NCBI GenBank assembly: GCA_049515135.1
Contig: JBEKUJ010000010.1
Location: 1 to 64,000 of the forward strand
Direction: 5' to 3'
DNA from: Fen-1364 sp049515135
GTDB taxonomy: Bacteria; Spirochaetota; Spirochaetia; SZUA-6; Fen-1364
Length of the DNA: 64,000 bases
The notes beneath the pieces are model-generated. The model saw nothing but the letters and a program-made list of their open reading frames with translations, did no database searches and was not told where the DNA came from. This document shows positions 8,897 through 16,155 of the stretch, in pieces. How positions within the stretch are numbered: position 1 is the stretch's first letter; each line of letters begins with the position of its first letter. A program made the translations under genes and the position numbers.

Positions 8897-9618
8897 ACCG
8901 CACTTTCCAGTCCATTTATCAGCGCCTGCTCTCAGCGTATGGCCCGCAGGGCTGGTGGCCACTGCCCAGCATGGCAGGCGCGCGAGGCTTCGATCCGCGC
9001 GGGTATCATCCGGGCAGCTACCGCTGGCCGCGCTCCGCGGAGGGAAGGTTCGAGGTCATTCTGGGCGCTGTCCTGACGCAGAACACTGCGTGGACGAACG
9101 TCGAGAAGGCGCTCCAGCGGCTTCGGGTGGCCGGGCTGGTGCTCCCCGAACACTTCCTGCTGGTCCCGACGCGCAGGCTTGCGGGCCTCATCAGGTCTTC
9201 CGGATACTTCAACCAGAAGGCGAAGAAGCTGAAAGTCGTTGCCCGCATCTTCTCTCCGCCCGGATCCCTGACGCTCCGGCTGGCTCCTTCCCGGGACCAG
9301 CTCCTTGCCCTCTGGGGAATCGGCCGGGAGACCGCGGATTCGATCCTCCTCTATGCCTTCGCACGCCCTGTGTTCGTGGTAGACGCCTATACGCGCAGGG
9401 TTTTCACTCGTCTTGGCACCTTTGACGGGCGTGAAAGCTACGACCAGGTCCAGGGAGAGTTCCATCGCCGGCTTCCCATGCGCCACGAGCTGTATAACGA
9501 AATGCACGCGCTCATCGTCGAGCACGCAAAGCAGCATTGCCGCTCCCGGCCGCAGTGCAGCGGTTGTCCGCTTTCCCGGTCCTGTCGCTATTTCCTTGCG
9601 TCTTCCGCCTCTCCTTGA
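8893..9618 (+). CDS. Endonuclease III-like DNA glycosylase, MagIII type
   Basis: This HhH-GPD base-excision enzyme has 241 residues. FEVILGAVLTQNT and the helix-hairpin-helix LWGIGRETADSILLYA are clear. The catalytic aspartate is D164 (VVDAYTRR). At the position of the endonuclease III lysine (K120 in E. coli) there is E146, 18 residues before D164. The enzyme should therefore act as a monofunctional glycosylase without lyase activity, as in Helicobacter MagIII (3-methyladenine). A C-terminal Fe-S loop has cysteines spaced 5-2-5 instead of the usual 6-2-5. The GTG start overlaps the lnt stop (GTGA). The substrate is inferred. Confidence 0.85.
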   Translation: MNRTFQSIYQRLLSAYGPQGWWPLPSMAGARGFDPRGYHPGSYRWPRSAEGRFEVILGAVLTQNTAWTNVEKALQRLRVAGLVLPEHFLLVPTRRLAGLIRSSGYFNQKAKKLKVVARIFSPPGSLTLRLAPSRDQLLALWGIGRETADSILLYAFARPVFVVDAYTRRVFTRLGTFDGRESYDQVQGEFHRRLPMRHELYNEMHALIVEHAKQHCRSRPQCSGCPLSRSCRYFLASSASP

Positions 9619-9650
9619 ACCGGCGCGCCTTTTGCGTAACAATTGCGGCC

Positions 9651-10862
9651 ATGGCTCCCGAAGGGCAAAAGCGCATCGTCGTCTGCGGCCATATCTGCCT
9701 GGACATCATACCCGGTTTCCCGGCTCGGGACGCGCGCGCGGAGCGGCAGGACTATTTCCGTCCGGGCCGTCTCTCCATCGTGGAAGCGGCCGTAACCGCC
9801 ACGGGGGGCGCAGTTTCCAACGTCGGTCTTGGCCTTCACAAGCTCGGACTGCCGGTGCGGCTCGTTGCAAAGGTGGGCAAGGATCCATTCGGGGATATCG
9901 TCATTCGAAAAATAGCCGGCACATCGTCAGCCCTGTCCGGTGACATCACGGCCGTTGAAGGTGAAGTCACGTCCTACACCATCGTGATAAACCCTCCCGG
10001 AGTGGACAGGATCTTCCTGCACTGTCCCGGCGCAAACGACACCTTTGCCGACACTGATGTGCCCGATTCCGCGCTCAAGGAGGTGTCGCTCTTCCACTTC
10101 GGCTACCCTCCGCTCATGAAGGCCATGTGGTCGGATGGAGGGAACCGGCTGCTGAGGCTTCTCCTGCGGGCACGGGCCGGCGGGGCAGTCACGTCGCTGG
10201 ACATGAGCCTCCCTGACCCGAACAGCCCTTCCGGCCGGATCGACTGGGAGTCATTCCTTGCCCGCGTGCTCCCCGGGGTGGATCTCTTTGTCCCCAGCGT
10301 CGAGGAGCTCCTTTTCATGAGCAATCGGGCCCTGTTTGACAGGCTTGCGGCCCGCGGGGGAGGGGAAGCAATCGTGCGGGAGATCACCCTTCTTGAGACT
10401 GGGCTCCTTGCCCGCAAGGCAATCTCAGCCGGAGCCTCGGCCGTTCTGATCAAAATGGGAGACCGCGGCGCCTACTTGAGGACCGGTCCTGGGGGGATGG
10501 GGAATCTGCCGGGGTGGTCGAACCGCGAGCTGTACGCGCCGGTTTTTCGCGTGCCTGCCCTTGGAGGAACCACGGGTTCGGGAGACGCCACGATTGCCGG
10601 CTTCCTGGCTTCGGTGAACAAGGCCCTTGTTCCGGAGGATGCCCTTGCCATGGCCGTGGCAGTGGGCGCCTGCTGCGTGGAGGCGCCCGATGCCACATCA
10701 GGTATCCGGCCCTGGGCTGAGACTGAAAGACGTGTACGCGACGGTTGGGAGCACTCCGGCGTTCAAGTCGCGGAACAGGGCTGGAGGCTCCTTGACCAGG
10801 GCATCTGGGCCGGCCCGCTGGACTACGTGCCCGAGTCGAAGACCGTTTTTCCCACGTCGTAG
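9651..10862 (+). CDS. PfkB-family carbohydrate/nucleoside kinase
   Basis: A 403-residue ribokinase-fold sugar or nucleoside kinase. The N-terminal motif GGAVSNVGLGLHKLG and the C-terminal ATP/anion-hole motif GTTGSGDATIAGF place it in the family. The catalytic aspartate is the D of GSGD. ATG 9651 is the first start after the glycosylase stop; the frame is open upstream but would overlap that gene. The substrate cannot be read from sequence. Its 3' end overlaps the convergent gene at 10823 by 40 bases. Confidence 0.85.
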   Translation: MAPEGQKRIVVCGHICLDIIPGFPARDARAERQDYFRPGRLSIVEAAVTATGGAVSNVGLGLHKLGLPVRLVAKVGKDPFGDIVIRKIAGTSSALSGDITAVEGEVTSYTIVINPPGVDRIFLHCPGANDTFADTDVPDSALKEVSLFHFGYPPLMKAMWSDGGNRLLRLLLRARAGGAVTSLDMSLPDPNSPSGRIDWESFLARVLPGVDLFVPSVEELLFMSNRALFDRLAARGGGEAIVREITLLETGLLARKAISAGASAVLIKMGDRGAYLRTGPGGMGNLPGWSNRELYAPVFRVPALGGTTGSGDATIAGFLASVNKALVPEDALAMAVAVGACCVEAPDATSGIRPWAETERRVRDGWEHSGVQVAEQGWRLLDQGIWAGPLDYVPESKTVFPTS

Positions 10863-12328
10863 CGGCCGACGTCGACGTTGCGGCGATAGTCCGCAAGATC
10901 AGCCAGCTCGCGCTCCAGCTCTGGAAATGAATATGTGAACGCATTCGTGCCTTCCTGGACCACAGGCTCTGCCTTGAGCTGGGCGGCAAGGCGCTCCAGG
11001 ATGCGCCGGGCGGTGTTTGCAAAGTTCTTTGGCTCGGGCATGCCCAGCGGCGGACGAAGATCGCTGGAGTCGACCCGGGAGGGCGAGGACAGGACTTTGC
11101 CGAGTATCTGCCTTCGCAAGGCTTCTGTCCTGATCGCGTCGTTCTGACGGGAGAGTCTCATGCGGCGGAAAAGTGGAACAAGGAAAAACACAATGGAGAA
11201 CAGCACAGGAACGATCCCCAGTCCAATCGTGAGAAAGCCCACGGGGTTGATCCCGGCGTTCAAGAGCAGGTTGCCTGTAAATGAATAGAGAAACGGCCCG
11301 GTCCTGGCCAGCGCTGCAGCCCCCTGCGTGAGACTGATGGCAAGGAAGTAAGTCCCAAAGAGCAGGTTGAACGTGTTGAAGAAGATGATCCACCCGTTGG
11401 TTCTGCTCTTGTTTGCGGAGAAGGAGACCGGCATCTTCGACGGCCCGCTTTCCACCCGGACCTGGCCAGGCGCGCCCTGAGAGCCCCGCGAGGTGCGCAT
11501 GAGCTCCGGAAAAGAGTAGATCAGGGTGCCGTTGTCGGTGACTCCGGGCTCTCCTTCGAACTCCAGAAGAAGCCTGTTCATCAGCGCGTTGGCATCATCC
11601 GGCTCGCGGCCCGTCATTGCCATGAGCTCCTCGAGAGTGATCACTCCCTTGCTGCCCTGGATGTAGGAGATGATGTGTTTCCTTTCCGTCTCCTCCCAGC
11701 CCTTGTTGGGGTCCCCGTCCCCGAAGACAAAGCCGAAGACCGACTTGTAGAAGGCACGGCCTTCCCTGGGCCTTCGCCGCTGATTGTTGACGCCAAGGAT
11801 CGAGGACCAGAACCACATTCGCAGGATGAGATCCAGCAGCTGCATTACAATGTACATTCCGCCGAACCCGCCTCCGCCCCCGCGGGAACGGTCATCCCGC
11901 CCCCCCCTGCCGGCCGCGCTGGCGGCCACTGATGCAACGATGGCCAGCACGCCGATGGCGACGAACGCGACGAAGTACCCCACGAGCATCGCCACGATCC
12001 AGATCTTGAAGAGGAAGGAAAGGACCCTGGCGGCCCCCTGGGTGAAGCTTTTCCAGAACCGCCGCAAGCCGGGGCCCAGACCGTGGACCGTGCTTCGCAT
12101 CCCCGCGGGAAAATAGTACAGCAGCTCACCGGACTCCGTGACTTTCAACCGTCCGGCGTACTCGTCCAGGGCGACCTTTGCTGCCTGTTCCACCTGGTAC
12201 TTCGGCAGGCCGGTGCCTGATATCATGTCAGCTACGGTGGATTCGCCGCGGCGGGTCTTGAGGAACGAAACCAGCGTGTCCTCGACCTTTTCCATGGGGA
12301 AATCATAAACCTTGGGGACGGTCGCCAC
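10823..12328 (-). CDS. Membrane protein with three winged-helix-like repeats
   Basis: I do not recognise this 501-residue protein as a named family. It has three similar soluble segments, each ending in a Y-(Y/S)-F-P motif: YYFP at 71-74, YSFP at 271-274 and YSFP at 466-469. The first two have a winged-helix-like pattern (helix, helix, G-x-L-x-Y strand). Between them lie hydrophobic segments near 104-139, 158-182, 312-335 and 350-388, plus a glycine/arginine-rich loop at 140-157. The GTG start at 12328 is preceded by GGAGGA with six bases between. A longer frame to 12385 has no such site. Confidence 0.8.
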   Translation of the reverse strand: MATVPKVYDFPMEKVEDTLVSFLKTRRGESTVADMISGTGLPKYQVEQAAKVALDEYAGRLKVTESGELLYYFPAGMRSTVHGLGPGLRRFWKSFTQGAARVLSFLFKIWIVAMLVGYFVAFVAIGVLAIVASVAASAAGRGGRDDRSRGGGGGFGGMYIVMQLLDLILRMWFWSSILGVNNQRRRPREGRAFYKSVFGFVFGDGDPNKGWEETERKHIISYIQGSKGVITLEELMAMTGREPDDANALMNRLLLEFEGEPGVTDNGTLIYSFPELMRTSRGSQGAPGQVRVESGPSKMPVSFSANKSRTNGWIIFFNTFNLLFGTYFLAISLTQGAAALARTGPFLYSFTGNLLLNAGINPVGFLTIGLGIVPVLFSIVFFLVPLFRRMRLSRQNDAIRTEALRRQILGKVLSSPSRVDSSDLRPPLGMPEPKNFANTARRILERLAAQLKAEPVVQEGTNAFTYSFPELERELADLADYRRNVDVGRYDVGKTVFDSGT

Positions 12329-12347
12329 TCTTAATCCTCCTGACCTG

Positions 12348-12380
12348 GCAAAGCCCAAAGCCATGCGTGCAGGGCTTTGC
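12348..12380 (-). promoter_or_regulatory. Leader hairpin in front of the winged-helix membrane gene
   Basis: GCAAAGCCC (12348-12356) and GGGCTTTGC (12372-12380) form a perfect 9-bp inverted repeat with a 15-base loop. It ends 11 bases upstream of the ribosome binding site. An extended -10 (TGCTATATC, minus strand, about 12413-12405) lies upstream, so the hairpin would be in the mRNA leader. It could act as a DNA operator or an RNA stabiliser. Confidence 0.4.
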
Positions 12381-12473
12381 GCCATTCGTCATATTTACGA
12401 TATAGCAACGAGCGACAAATGACAAAGGGAGGGCCTTGTCAGCCACTTGACATCCAAGGATGGTTCCGGTAGC

Positions 12474-12500
12474 TTCACAACTTGTTACGAGCGCTATACT
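12474..12500 (+). promoter_or_regulatory. Candidate promoter for rpsT
   Basis: TATACT (12495-12500) is a good -10. The best -35 is TTCACA (12474-12479), with a short 15-base spacer. A perfect TTGACA at 12447-12452 is followed 17 bases later only by TAGCTT. One of the two must serve the rpsT-hup-lnt operon; I cannot decide which. Confidence 0.4.
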
Positions 12501-12525
12501 TGCAATAGCGTGGAGGTGACGTTAC

Positions 12526-12792
12526 TTGTCCAGGAATCTCTCGGCGGAAAAGGACCAGAGGCAGAGCGAAAAGCGACGCCTGCGGAACAAAATGATCAAA
12601 AGCAAGGCGAAGACTCTCGTGAAGGACTTCGTCCAGCTGGTTGGTGAGAAGAAGAAGGATGAGGCGCAGAAGAAGCTGACCGAGCTTTCTTCATTCCTCG
12701 ACAAGGCGGTCTCAAAGGGCATCTACCATCGCAATACTGCTGCCCGCAAGAAGTCGCGGATGAACCATCTGCTGGGCAGCTTCAAGGCCTGA
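12526..12792 (+). CDS. rpsT: 30S ribosomal protein S20
   Basis: A small basic protein (88 residues) that binds 16S rRNA early in 30S assembly. The helical bundle sequence SEKRRLRNKMIKSKAKTL and the C-terminal GIYHRNTAARKKSRM are diagnostic. The start is TTG 12526, preceded by GGAGGTGA (12512-12519) with six bases between; no ATG fits. The rare start codon recalls S20 autoregulation at an unusual start codon in E. coli. It opens the operon with HU and lnt, the arrangement I recall from Treponema and Borrelia. Confidence 0.95.
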   Translation: MSRNLSAEKDQRQSEKRRLRNKMIKSKAKTLVKDFVQLVGEKKKDEAQKKLTELSSFLDKAVSKGIYHRNTAARKKSRMNHLLGSFKA

Positions 12793-12806
12793 AGCAGGCA
12801 TCAATC

Positions 12807-13106
12807 GTGGCCCGGGAAAAGCTTTCCAAGGCCGAAATCGTCGAAAACATCTACCCGCAGGTCAGGGCAAGCAAGAAGAATATCCACAGGATCATCGACC
12901 TGTTCTTCGACCAGATCAAATCCGGCCTTCTGGCAGACAGGATCATTGAGCTGCGGGGTTTGGGGACGTTCGAAATACGAACCCGCAAGGGACGCAAGGC
13001 AAGGAACCCCAAGACGGGGGATTCCGTGGTCATCAGCGACCATGGGGTGGCGCATTTCCGGCCCGGCAGGGAACTGAAGCAGAAAGTCTGGGATCTGAGG
13101 AGCTGA
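12807..13106 (+). CDS. hup: HU-family DNA-binding protein
   Basis: A histone-like DNA-bending protein of 99 residues. The dimerisation helices (LSKAEIVENIY) and the DNA-binding arm region (GTFEIRTRKGRKARNPKTG) match HU. The tip proline-containing arm reads less conserved than in E. coli (SDHGVAHFRPGREL). The GTG start lies 14 bases after the rpsT stop, so the two are co-transcribed. In Borrelia and Treponema the single HU gene sits at the same place, as I recall. Confidence 0.92.
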   Translation: MAREKLSKAEIVENIYPQVRASKKNIHRIIDLFFDQIKSGLLADRIIELRGLGTFEIRTRKGRKARNPKTGDSVVISDHGVAHFRPGRELKQKVWDLRS

Positions 13107-13107
13107 C

Positions 13108-14724
13108 GTGGTCCCAGGCGCCCCGAAGCAATCCTCCGCGAAGGTCTTTATCGACCTGGGGCTTCTCGTCCTTTCAGCCCTTCTGTTCGCGCTTTCTTTT
13201 CCCAGCTTCCTCTCCAATGCCGGCTTGTCCCCCCTTGGTTTCATCTGCCTTGCTCCCCTGTTCGCAGTGGTCCATCGGTCCTCCTGGGTCGCTGCGCCGT
13301 TCTATGGGGTGTTTTTCGGGTACATCTCCTACGTTCTTTTCAACTATTGGCTCGGCACGTTCCACCCGCTCACGCTGGTCGTCGTTCCTCCCATCTATGC
13401 CGCCTACTTCCTTCTGGTCCTGCCGGCGCTCAAGCTTGCGGACACGCTCTTCCCGGCCTGGGGGTTTGTCCTCCAGTCGGCCGTGTGGGTCTGCTACGAG
13501 TATTTCCTGAAGTCAAACGGCTACCTCGCGTATTCGTATGGAGACATCGGCTATACCCAATATCCCTTCATCCCCTTTATCCAGATCGCGAATGCTCTTG
13601 GGGTCTGGGGGGTCTCGCTCATGGTCGTGTATCCCTCCGCCTTCATTGGCAACACGCTTTCCCGGGGTCTGCAGCACCTCAGGGAATCGTGGAGATCGCG
13701 GCTCGGGCCGGCCGCAGTCTATGTCGCTGCGTTCGGGGCAGTGGTTCTCTACGGCCTTTTTACGCAGGTCGATACCTCGCAGTCACGTCAGTGGAAGGTG
13801 GCACTGGTTCAGCAGGACGTGGACCCGTGGAAGGGCGGGTACAACGCGTATCGCCAGTCCCTTGATGTCCTTCTCCGGCAGAGCAGAAGAGCGATCATGC
13901 AGAACCCTGACATCGTGATCTGGTCGGAGACCTCATTCGTGCCGGCAATCGACTGGCACACCCGCTACCGCCCCGACACGGAGACATACGGGCTGGTCAA
14001 GGAGCTGCGGGCATTTCTGGACACCCAGACCGTGCCGTATGTCGTGGGAAACGACGATGGCGAGCTGAAGAGGATCGAGGAGAACGACGAGGTCCGCGTG
14101 GATTTCAACGCAGCCATCCTGTTCGACAAGGGCAGGATCGTCGACACGTACCGCAAGCTCCACCTCGTGCCGTTCACGGAAGGCTTCCCCTTCGAGAAGC
14201 AGCTGCCCGGGATCTACCAGTGGCTGAAGAACGCCGACACCCACTTCTGGGAAAAGGGCAAAGTGTACACCGTGTTCGAAGCGGACGGGGTCCGTTTCTC
14301 CACGCCGATCTGCTTCGAGGACACCTTCGGTTATCTCTGTCGGGGGTTCGTCACGCAGGGTGCGCAGGTGCTCGTCAACATGACGAACGACGCCTGGTCT
14401 TTCTCCGTTCCATGCGCCATGCAGCACATGACGATGGCGGTGTTCCGCGCGGTGGAGAACAGGCGCTCGGTGGTGAGATCCACCAACGGCGGAATGACCA
14501 CCATCATCGATCCGAACGGGCGGATCCTCGCCACGCTGGCTCCGTTCACGGAAGGGTACCTGCTCGGCGCGGTTCCCGTATATACGCAGACGACAACGTT
14601 CTACACCCGGTGGGGAGACTGGTTCCCGTGGGTGCTCCTGATTGTGAGCGCCGCTGCCCTGGCAGCCGGAGTCAGCCTCCGCTTCCGCCGAGGGAGGAGG
14701 CGCCGGGAGACTCCCCACCGTTGA
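13108..14724 (+). CDS. lnt: Apolipoprotein N-acyltransferase (copy 2)
   Basis: The second Lnt, 538 residues, is at the position where spirochaetes usually keep this gene (after rpsT and HU). Several transmembrane helices precede a nitrilase domain with E274 (WSETSF), K350 (RKLHLVPFTEGF) and C402 (PICFEDTF). The spacing K-to-C is again 52. All catalytic residues are intact, so both copies are probably active. The GTG start follows the HU stop by one base. Compared with copy 1 it lacks the N-terminal extension. Confidence 0.9.
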   Translation: MVPGAPKQSSAKVFIDLGLLVLSALLFALSFPSFLSNAGLSPLGFICLAPLFAVVHRSSWVAAPFYGVFFGYISYVLFNYWLGTFHPLTLVVVPPIYAAYFLLVLPALKLADTLFPAWGFVLQSAVWVCYEYFLKSNGYLAYSYGDIGYTQYPFIPFIQIANALGVWGVSLMVVYPSAFIGNTLSRGLQHLRESWRSRLGPAAVYVAAFGAVVLYGLFTQVDTSQSRQWKVALVQQDVDPWKGGYNAYRQSLDVLLRQSRRAIMQNPDIVIWSETSFVPAIDWHTRYRPDTETYGLVKELRAFLDTQTVPYVVGNDDGELKRIEENDEVRVDFNAAILFDKGRIVDTYRKLHLVPFTEGFPFEKQLPGIYQWLKNADTHFWEKGKVYTVFEADGVRFSTPICFEDTFGYLCRGFVTQGAQVLVNMTNDAWSFSVPCAMQHMTMAVFRAVENRRSVVRSTNGGMTTIIDPNGRILATLAPFTEGYLLGAVPVYTQTTTFYTRWGDWFPWVLLIVSAAALAAGVSLRFRRGRRRRETPHR

Positions 14725-14767
14725 CAGCCTGGTTTTTGTAGAGCACAATAGCCGTGAAGAGGAACTC

Positions 14768-15514
14768 ATGAAGCTGAGGGGCAGGATCCTCATTGTCGAC
14801 GACGAACCGATCAACCTCGAGTTTTTCGACGTCATGTTGAGCAAGCTCGGTTTCCAGATCGAAAAGGCGGTTGACGGGGAAGAGGCCCTGGAGAAGGTCC
14901 AGGCGTGTAATCCTGATCTCATCATCCTCGACAATGTCATGCCCAAGCTCTCCGGCTGGGAAGTCACGCGGATGCTCAAGCATGACCCGGAGTACCGGCG
15001 CTACCGCAACACGCCCATCATCATGTTCTCCGCAATGAACGAGGTCAAGGACAGGATCGAGGGCTTCGAGCAGGGAGTGGATGACTACATAACGAAGCCG
15101 TTCAATTTCTCCGAGGTGCTTGCAAGGATCAGGGCGGTGCTGCGCAGCCGTGAGCTCTCCCGTCAGCTCCTGCGCAGAGAAAAGCGCATCGCGGTCGTCG
15201 AGTCCCTCAACAGCTCCCTCATGTTCTTCACGCAGCACATCAAGAAGCCCATCTCCGAGCTTCTGGACCTTGCGGAGAAGCTGGACGGGGCGGATGCGGA
15301 GGAAGTGGAGAAGCTCCTGCGGATGCTGCGCAAGGAAGGCGGGGAGATCCTGGCAAGCCTTCGCGGCCTGGAAGAGGAGGTCTCGGACCTCCAGGGCAGG
15401 GGGGAGAAGCTCAAGAGGGGAGACCTCTCCCTGGATGATCTGGAAAGGAAGCTGCGCAAGAACCTCCGCGTAGGGACGCAGGAGCGCGCGAAGTCGGGGG
15501 ACGGGGGCGAGTGA
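14768..15514 (+). CDS. Response-regulator receiver protein with kinase-like dimerisation remnant
   Basis: A 248-residue signalling protein. Residues 4-125 are a canonical receiver: D11, D12, phospho-acceptor D55 (ILDNVMP), S88 and K110 (ITKPF). No DNA-binding output domain follows. Instead residues 130-175 resemble a histidine-kinase H-box helix, with FTQHIKKPI (H157) in place of S-H-E-L-R-T-P-L, and then a charged coiled coil to the end. No ATPase domain is present. Output is probably by protein contact. It is followed without a gap by a small TPR-like gene. Confidence 0.85.
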   Translation: MKLRGRILIVDDEPINLEFFDVMLSKLGFQIEKAVDGEEALEKVQACNPDLIILDNVMPKLSGWEVTRMLKHDPEYRRYRNTPIIMFSAMNEVKDRIEGFEQGVDDYITKPFNFSEVLARIRAVLRSRELSRQLLRREKRIAVVESLNSSLMFFTQHIKKPISELLDLAEKLDGADAEEVEKLLRMLRKEGGEILASLRGLEEEVSDLQGRGEKLKRGDLSLDDLERKLRKNLRVGTQERAKSGDGGE

Positions 15515-15736
15515 GTGATCGCTGAAGACAAGAAGCAGGCTCTCGAGATCTTTTCTGAAGGCAGGAAGCTGTACAAGCTCATGAAGTTCGCGGAGGCGCG
15601 TGACGCTTTTGAGAGGGCCCTCAAGGCCTGCCCTGAGGACGGACCGTCCAAGGTATACTTCAAGCGCTGCCAGTACTACATCGAGAATCCGCCCCCGGAG
15701 GACTGGGACGGCGTGTGGGTCATGACCACGAAGTGA
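15515..15736 (+). CDS. Small TPR-like protein resembling a cyclase C-terminal tail
   Basis: A 73-residue protein with one TPR-like helical pair (YKLMKFAEARDAFERAL) and the ending PPPEDWDGVWVMTTK. As I know the family, this ending is typical of the C-terminus of class III adenylate cyclases of spirochaetes. Here it stands alone with no cyclase domain. The GTG start follows the receiver-protein stop directly. It may partner a cyclase or the receiver protein in trans (inference). Confidence 0.75.
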   Translation: MIAEDKKQALEIFSEGRKLYKLMKFAEARDAFERALKACPEDGPSKVYFKRCQYYIENPPPEDWDGVWVMTTK

Positions 15737-15741
15737 CGGGT

Positions 15742-16155
15742 ATGGCGAAGAACGACGACCACAAATCAAGCGAACGCATCAGCACAACCCTGGGACGTGA
15801 GACCGAGTTCAACGGCGTCATGCGCTTCAATGATTCCCTGAAAATCGACGGCACATTCTCGGGGGAGATCATCTCATCGGGGTTCCTCTACATAGAGCAG
15901 GGGGCCTCCATCACCGCGAACATCCGTGTGGGCTCCGTCGTGGTGGGAGGGACGGTTCGCGGCAATATCGAGGCAACGGAAAAGCTGGAAATGCTGTCCA
16001 GCGGCAAGGTTTACGGCAATATCCGAACCGCGAAGCTGAAGATTGCGGACGGCGTCGTGTTCGAGGGCAAGTGCGAAATGATCAAGAACCCGCAGGCCAT
16101 CAATATCTTCTCCGGTCCGGTGGAACAGCTGAAAAAATCCGCCCAGAGTGTGTGA
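15742..16155 (+). CDS. Bactofilin
   Basis: A polymer-forming cytoskeletal protein of 137 residues. The central beta-helix repeats are visible as short glycine- and valine-rich turns (LKIDGTFSGEI, GGTVRGNIEATEKLEML, GKVYGNIRT). Flanking tails are short and polar. Bactofilins scaffold cell-wall enzymes and influence cell shape, including helical shape in other bacteria. ATG 15742 is used. GTG 15733, overlapping the previous stop as GTGA, is an alternative three codons longer. The stop overlaps the cinA start by 8 bases. Confidence 0.88.
   Translation: MAKNDDHKSSERISTTLGRETEFNGVMRFNDSLKIDGTFSGEIISSGFLYIEQGASITANIRVGSVVVGGTVRGNIEATEKLEMLSSGKVYGNIRTAKLKIADGVVFEGKCEMIKNPQAINIFSGPVEQLKKSAQSV

Noticed and set aside
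13933..14979. 348-codon minus-strand frame over the second lnt
   Set aside because: Antisense to a gene with an intact catalytic triad; no ribosome binding site or recognisable domain.
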